Shown here: one piece after another, positions 31,489 to 36,088 of the stretch
Layout of the letters: each line of letters begins with the position of its first letter
Position numbering within the stretch: position 1 is the stretch's first letter
Made by a program: the position numbers and the translations under genes
The notes under the pieces: model-generated
What the model was told of the DNA's origin: nothing
The model's database searches: none
What the model saw: the letters and a program-made list of their open reading frames with translations, nothing else
DNA from: Prochlorococcus sp. AG-673-M19
Lineage (GTDB): Bacteria > Cyanobacteriota > Cyanobacteriia > PCC-6307 > Cyanobiaceae
Reading direction: 5' to 3'
Assembly (NCBI GenBank): GCA_003211115.1
Contig: QCTP01000012.1
Coordinates: forward strand, 1 to 36,088
DNA length: 36,088 nt

Positions 31489-33414
31489 ATGAATGATTTA
31501 GCGTATTGGCCTGCAGCAAAATTTCTTACAACAAATGAAAAATTTTTAAGTAAAAGAAAAGATATAAATAATCTTAACCACGTTGATCAAATATGGGAAT
31601 ATTTAAAATTTAAATGTGGGGATACTTTAGCTATTAAAGATTTAAGAGGAAAAAATAAAGAAAAATATTCTTATTCTGAGTTAGCTAATTTAATCACTAA
31701 AGTTTCTATATCTTTTCAAAATTATGGAATAGTTAAAGGTGATGTTGTTACATTAATATCCGAAAATTCACCAAGATGGTTAATAGCTGATCAAGGGTTA
31801 ATGCGATTAGGAGCTGTTAATGCTGTAAGGGGCATTAATTCACCTTCGATAGAATTAGAATACATTATTGAACATTCTAATTCTGTTGGACTTATAGTTC
31901 AATCCAAGGAAGTCTGGTTGAAATTAAATAAAAAAGATGAACTTAAAAAAAGATTAAAATTTCTAATTAATCTAGAAGATGAACAGTTTGAAGATTTAAT
32001 AAATTGGACTGAATTTATCAAAGCTGGAGATCAAGAATATTTTAAAAATAATAGTTTTGAAAAAGCTAATCATCAGATTAATGATATTGCCAGTATTCTC
32101 TATACCTCAGGAACGACAGGGAAACCAAAGGGTGTTCCCTTAACACATGCAAACTTTTTACATCAAATTATAAATCTTGCCAGAATCGCCGATCCGGAAC
32201 CTGGTACTTCTGTCTTGAGCGTATTACCTATCTGGCATTCGTATGAAAGAAGTGCAGAATATTTCTTTTTTTCATGCGGGTGTACTCAATTTTATACAAA
32301 TCCAAAGTTTTTGAAAGATGATATTAAAAAAGTAAAGCCAGTTGTTATGGCTACTGTCCCTAGGTTATGGGAGGCCATTCATGATGGATTTTTCTTGGCT
32401 TTAAAAAAAATGCCGCCTAAAAAACAGAGAATTATTAGATTTTTGATAAAGAACAGTTCTATTTTTAAAAGAAATCTTAGAAAGATCAAAAATCTAGAAA
32501 TTAATCAAGTAAGCTTCTTAGCAAAAATCTTTTTGACAATATCTGTCATAAGTAGATCGTTTGTACATAAGTTATCTTCTACTTTTTTGTGGCCAAGTAT
32601 TCTGAAGCAATTATGTGGAGAAAAACTTAAATTCCCAATTAATGGAGGTGGTGCTTTACCTGAACATGTTGATTTGTTTTTTGAATCTTTGGGTGTGGAT
32701 GTTTTGGTGGGTTATGGATTAACAGAAACCAGTCCAGTACTAACTTGTAGAAGAAGAGAACTAAATGTAAGAGGATCTTCAGGACAGCCATTGGCATTTA
32801 CTGAAATTAAAATCATGAATGAAGAAAAAGATAAGATTTTGAGGTTTAGGGAGATAGGTAAGATCCTTGTCAAAGGACCTCAAGTGATGAAAGGTTATTT
32901 GAATAATGTTTCAGCTACAAATGATGTTTTATCAAATGATGGTTGGTTTGATACTGGAGATTTAGGTTTTCTTATACCAAATGGATCTTTAGTAATAACA
33001 GGGAGAGCAAAAGATACAATAGTTCTTTCTAGTGGGGAAAATATTGAGCCTAATCCTTTAGAAACTGAAATTCTTAGTTCTGAATTTATTAATCAAGTTC
33101 AATTAGTTGGTCAAGATAAAAAATGTTTAACAGCGCTTATTTCTCCAAACATAGACCTAGTAGAAACTAAATTCTTTGAGAATGATCTTTCCAAATTAAA
33201 TTCGAATAAAAATATTGGTTTATTTTTTAAATCGCAAATAAATAATTTGCTAAAAAACAGATTAGGAGCAAGATTAGAGGAACAGATATTAGATTGTTAT
33301 TTTGTTGAGGCTTTCACTTTAGAAAATGGATTGCTGACTCAAACTCTTAAGCAGAGAAGAAGAGAAATTGTTGATTTGTATTCATTACAAATAGAAGAAA
33401 TGTATAAAAAATAA
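31489..33414 (+). CDS. long-chain acyl-CoA/acyl-ACP synthetase
   Basis: A 641-aa AMP-forming ligase. The P-loop-like 'ILYTSGTTGKPKGVPLTH' (203-220), 'GYGLTETSPVLTCRR', 'GWFDTGDLGFL' and 'ITGRAKDTIVLSSGENIEPNPLE' are the ANL-superfamily motifs A3-A8. In cyanobacteria the single such enzyme (Aas/FadD) recycles free fatty acids released from membranes by charging them to ACP. Length is typical. ATG start; between lipB and ylqD. Confidence 0.92.
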   Translation: MNDLAYWPAAKFLTTNEKFLSKRKDINNLNHVDQIWEYLKFKCGDTLAIKDLRGKNKEKYSYSELANLITKVSISFQNYGIVKGDVVTLISENSPRWLIADQGLMRLGAVNAVRGINSPSIELEYIIEHSNSVGLIVQSKEVWLKLNKKDELKKRLKFLINLEDEQFEDLINWTEFIKAGDQEYFKNNSFEKANHQINDIASILYTSGTTGKPKGVPLTHANFLHQIINLARIADPEPGTSVLSVLPIWHSYERSAEYFFFSCGCTQFYTNPKFLKDDIKKVKPVVMATVPRLWEAIHDGFFLALKKMPPKKQRIIRFLIKNSSIFKRNLRKIKNLEINQVSFLAKIFLTISVISRSFVHKLSSTFLWPSILKQLCGEKLKFPINGGGALPEHVDLFFESLGVDVLVGYGLTETSPVLTCRRRELNVRGSSGQPLAFTEIKIMNEEKDKILRFREIGKILVKGPQVMKGYLNNVSATNDVLSNDGWFDTGDLGFLIPNGSLVITGRAKDTIVLSSGENIEPNPLETEILSSEFINQVQLVGQDKKCLTALISPNIDLVETKFFENDLSKLNSNKNIGLFFKSQINNLLKNRLGARLEEQILDCYFVEAFTLENGLLTQTLKQRRREIVDLYSLQIEEMYKK

Positions 33415-33471
33415 ATTAAAAAAGAAAATTTGATTTGATATCTCTATATTGAAAGGGTAATTTTATTTTTT

Positions 33472-33918
33472 ATGGAAACAAAAAACTCAATATCCATTAA
33501 ACGTTCTATAGCTATAAAAGCTATTGTTACGCCTACTTGGAAAGAAGATGCTGAGAAGGAATTAAGTAATGCGATTTCGGCAGTTGATCAACAGTTGTCT
33601 CAACTTGAACAAGAAGGTCAACAAATAGTAAGTAATATAAGATCACAGTCAGTAAATCCATTAGATCCTAGAGTTCAAGAGCAAGTTGGCCAAGTTCAGC
33701 AACAAGTTGCTGCAAAAAGAAACGAATTAGAAGAGCAAAAAAGAAATTTATTGCAACAACAAAGTCAAGTTCGTGAATTAAAAATGGATCAAATTGTTGA
33801 TCAAGGACAGGTTGACAGCTTTTGTGATGTTTCTGTTGGAGATAATCTTATTAAGAAGATGCAAGTTTCAATAACAGTTAAAGATGGGATTATTCAATCT
33901 ATAAATAACAATGAATAA
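33472..33918 (+). CDS. YlqD-family coiled-coil protein
   Basis: A 148-aa protein: N-terminal 'ISIKRSIAIKAIVTPTWKEDAEKELSNAI', a long Gln/Glu-rich coiled coil (about 35-110; 'QQLSQLEQEGQQIVSNI', 'KRNELEEQKRNLLQQQSQVRELK') and a C-terminal beta part 'VGDNLIKKMQVSITVKDGIIQSI'. This is the cyanobacterial YlqD pattern as I remember it; function unknown. ATG start. A short AT inverted repeat (AATTTAAA-GA-TTTAAATT) lies at its end. Confidence 0.82.
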   Translation: METKNSISIKRSIAIKAIVTPTWKEDAEKELSNAISAVDQQLSQLEQEGQQIVSNIRSQSVNPLDPRVQEQVGQVQQQVAAKRNELEEQKRNLLQQQSQVRELKMDQIVDQGQVDSFCDVSVGDNLIKKMQVSITVKDGIIQSINNNE

Positions 33919-33994
33919 ATTTAAAGATTTAAATTCCTTTTTGAATGTAAATCATAGTTTCTTTGGCGCTATTTTTTTGTAAAATATATACATA

Positions 33995-34031
33995 ACTATC
34001 TTTAAGAATTTTGTAAGTTCTTAAAGATAGT
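33995..34031 (+). promoter_or_regulatory. 14-bp perfect hairpin in the pdhC leader
   Basis: Arms ACTATCTTTAAGAA (33995-34008) and its exact complement (34018-34031) with a 9-nt loop, 21 bp before the pdhC start. It lacks a T-run on either strand, so it is unlikely to be a simple terminator and could act in the 5' leader or as an operator. Confidence 0.55.
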
Positions 34032-34052
34032 AAATCTTTAATAATCTATCTG

Positions 34053-35426
34053 ATGTCTCACGAAATATTTATGCCTGCTCTTAGTTCTACTATGACTGAA
34101 GGCAAAATTGTTGAATGGTTAAAGAATCCTGGAGATAAAGTTGAAAGAGGAGAATCTGTTTTAGTTGTTGAATCAGATAAAGCTGATATGGATGTTGAAT
34201 CTTTCCAAGATGGATATCTAGCGGCAGTATTAATGCCGGCTGGTAGTACAGCTCCAGTTGGTGAAACAATTGGACTTATTGTAGAGAATGAAGATGAAAT
34301 AGCTCCTATACAAGAACAAAATAAAGGGAAACATACTGAAGGATCTAGTTCTGATCAGCTTGAATTACCAAATAAAAACTCTGAAATAAAAGAAGAGAAA
34401 CAAAAAGAGGTTGCTCAAATTAAGGAGCAAGTAGTTGAAGTTAGAAAGGAGAAAGTACTAACTCCCTCTAATGAGATTCAATTGAATGCATCAATAAGTA
34501 ATAATTCTTCAAGGGTAATAGCATCTCCAAAGGCAAAAAAACTTGCTTCTACAATGGGCGTTGATTTGGCAAAAGTACATGGATCAGGACCTCATGGAAG
34601 GATTCAGGCTGATGATGTATTGAAGGCAAAAGGGCAACCTGTTTCTATTCCATGGATAGGTGAAGGGAGCTTTCCTGCTAGTTTTGCCAGTTCCAGTGCT
34701 CATGTTCAAGTTGAAAGTAAGTCTGAGACATTAGGGACTAGTTTTGGTAAACCTGGAGAAACTGTCCAATTTAATACTCTTCAAAAAGCTGTCAATAAGA
34801 ATATGGAATCTAGTTTAATTGTTCCCTGTTTTAGAGTGGGTTATTCAATTGATACAGATAAATTGGATAATTTTTACAAGAAAGTAAAGCAAAATGGAGT
34901 TACTATGACTGCATTATTAGTAAAAGCAGTTGCAAAGACGCTTAAAAAACATCCCCAAGTTAATTCAAGCTTTTCAGAAAACGGAATTTCATATCCAGAA
35001 AATATAAATATTGCTGTCGCTGTTGCTATGGAAGATGGCGGATTGATAACCCCAGTATTAAAAGAACCTTGTAACACTGATTTATTTGAATTATCTAGAG
35101 AGTGGAAAGATCTTGTGAAAAGATCTAGAGCAAAACAATTAGAACCTGATGAATACTCAACAGGAACATTTACTTTGTCTAATTTAGGAATGTTTGGTGT
35201 TGATAGATTTGATGCAATACTTCCACCAGGTACGGGGGCTATTTTAGCCATAGCATCATCTAAGCCAACAGTGGTAGCTAATAATGATGGTTCAATATCT
35301 GTTAAAAAAATAATGCAAGTAAATTTAACCGCTGATCATAGAGTAATTTATGGTGCTGATGGTGCTTCATTCTTAAAAGACTTGTCTTCTCTCATTGAAA
35401 ACGAGCCAGAAACACTTGTTTCCTAA
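34053..35426 (+). CDS. pdhC: pyruvate dehydrogenase E2 (dihydrolipoamide acetyltransferase)
   Basis: The core acyltransferase of pyruvate dehydrogenase. 457 aa in normal order: one lipoyl domain with the target Lys43 in 'VESDKADMDVE'; an acidic/basic linker (85-150); the E3-binding domain 'VIASPKAKKLASTMGVDLAK...GPHGRIQADDV' (155-189); and the catalytic domain ending in 'NLTADHRVIYGADGASFLKDL' with the active-site His (about 429). A single lipoyl domain is usual in cyanobacteria. ATG start with a hairpin upstream; queA follows 6 bp later. Confidence 0.96.
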   Translation: MSHEIFMPALSSTMTEGKIVEWLKNPGDKVERGESVLVVESDKADMDVESFQDGYLAAVLMPAGSTAPVGETIGLIVENEDEIAPIQEQNKGKHTEGSSSDQLELPNKNSEIKEEKQKEVAQIKEQVVEVRKEKVLTPSNEIQLNASISNNSSRVIASPKAKKLASTMGVDLAKVHGSGPHGRIQADDVLKAKGQPVSIPWIGEGSFPASFASSSAHVQVESKSETLGTSFGKPGETVQFNTLQKAVNKNMESSLIVPCFRVGYSIDTDKLDNFYKKVKQNGVTMTALLVKAVAKTLKKHPQVNSSFSENGISYPENINIAVAVAMEDGGLITPVLKEPCNTDLFELSREWKDLVKRSRAKQLEPDEYSTGTFTLSNLGMFGVDRFDAILPPGTGAILAIASSKPTVVANNDGSISVKKIMQVNLTADHRVIYGADGASFLKDLSSLIENEPETLVS

Positions 35427-35432
35427 TTTTAA

Positions 35433-36088
35433 TTGAGTTTTGAAATTCATAATGAAGAAGTAGATCATAAGCTTGAAGCTTATGATTATTTTCTTGATGA
35501 ATCATTAATAGCAAGTAAACCTTCTAAAGTAAGGCATGAATCTAAATTAATGATAGTTAGAGATAGTGGATTAAAAGAAGATTATTCAACAAATAAATAT
35601 ACCAAGGATCTCTTAGCTGAACTTAGAGAGGGTGATCTGGTAGTCATAAATGATACAAAGGTGATGAAAGCAAGGCTAAAGGTTGAATTAGAAAATGGGA
35701 GATTAGTTGAATTATTAGTCTTGGAGAAATCAGACGAATCTACTTGGCTATGTTTAGCAAAGCCTGCAAAAAAGTTAAAAATAAATAAACATTTAAATTT
35801 AAAGTCACCCTTTGCAAAAGATATAAAGTTGAAGATTTCTGGGATTGATGAAGAGACTGGAGGAAGATTTATTAAGTTTCCAGAAAATATAAATGATCTA
35901 ATTTCAATGAATAACCTCCTTGATATATATGGAGAAATCCCACTCCCACCATATATAAAAAGTGACGAAGAAGAATCTTTTCATGAAAATAGTTATCAAA
36001 CTGAGTATGCATGTAATCCTGGAGCAGTTGCGGCACCCACGGCAGGATTACATTTAAGTAAAAGTCTTATCTCAAATTTAAAAAAAAA
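35433..36088 (+). CDS. queA: tRNA preQ1 ribosyltransferase-isomerase, 5' part (cut by window end)
   Basis: Hand-read frame, absent from the ORF track because it has no stop inside the window. QueA adds the epoxycyclopentane of epoxyqueuosine from SAM to preQ1-tRNA. After a TTG start (LSFEIHNEEVD), family motifs follow: 'YDYFLDESLIASKPSKVR', 'LREGDLVVINDTKVMKARL', 'YGEIPLPPYIK' and 'YQTEYACNPGAVAAPTAGLHLS'. About 218 of the expected 350 or more residues are visible. It is 6 bp after pdhC. Confidence 0.95.
   Translation, partial: MSFEIHNEEVDHKLEAYDYFLDESLIASKPSKVRHESKLMIVRDSGLKEDYSTNKYTKDLLAELREGDLVVINDTKVMKARLKVELENGRLVELLVLEKSDESTWLCLAKPAKKLKINKHLNLKSPFAKDIKLKISGIDEETGGRFIKFPENINDLISMNNLLDIYGEIPLPPYIKSDEEESFHENSYQTEYACNPGAVAAPTAGLHLSKSLISNLKK

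Overview
The window looks like a piece of a high-light-adapted Prochlorococcus chromosome. This is inferred from the very low GC (about 30% by eye), frequent TTG and GTG starts, very short intergenic gaps, cyanobacterial families (PipX/PipY, SepF, DUF1823, a YlqD-like protein, DUF1651, an LrtA-type HPF) and many tiny one-helix proteins. No database search was possible, so all names rest on motifs I can read.

Left part (1-14.6 kb): an accessory-like region. Recognisable genes are a PrxQ/BCP peroxiredoxin, an ArfB-type peptidyl-tRNA hydrolase, a DUF1651 protein, a CPBP intramembrane protease, a DUF1330 protein, a proline iminopeptidase, a photolyase/cryptochrome-family flavoprotein, the thiamin pair tenA-thiD, a DUF985 cupin and two small alpha/beta-barrel (ABM-like) proteins, followed by a decayed third relative. 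Between them lie a dozen small ORFs of 29-57 codons, most of them missing from the ORF track and several with a single hydrophobic helix. Two non-coding elements stand out: a structured RNA candidate at about 6.32-6.69 kb, and a perfect 22-bp A/T-only inverted repeat that ends on the tenA start codon.

Middle part (14.6-20.1 kb): an islet next to tRNA genes. It starts with a SIMPL/DUF541 gene of clearly higher GC than its surroundings and continues with a probable restriction-modification locus: two different, slightly overlapping C5-cytosine DNA methyltransferases on the minus strand and a divergent HNH endonuclease. The right edge is tRNA-Thr(GGT) followed by tRNA-Tyr(GTA). A degraded copy of the 3' half of that tRNA-Thr lies about 130 bp outside the intact gene, in the same orientation, as expected from integration at a tRNA 3' end. 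No integrase is present.

Right part (20.3-36.1 kb): dense core genome. aroQ-miaE-cobI-DUF1823-der-cbiQ-pipX-pipY run closely on the plus strand, then sepF-proC. A minus-strand run lrtA, deoC-like, recO, glycosyltransferase follows. Last comes plus-strand lipB, an acyl-CoA/ACP synthetase, ylqD, pdhC and the start of queA, which runs off the window. These cover aromatic amino acid, corrin, lipoate/pyruvate dehydrogenase, tRNA modification, cell division and nitrogen-control functions. The deoC-like protein appears to lack the Schiff-base lysine of true aldolases.

The most interesting parts are the tRNA-associated restriction-modification islet with its tRNA scar, the tenA start-codon palindrome and the unassigned structured RNA.
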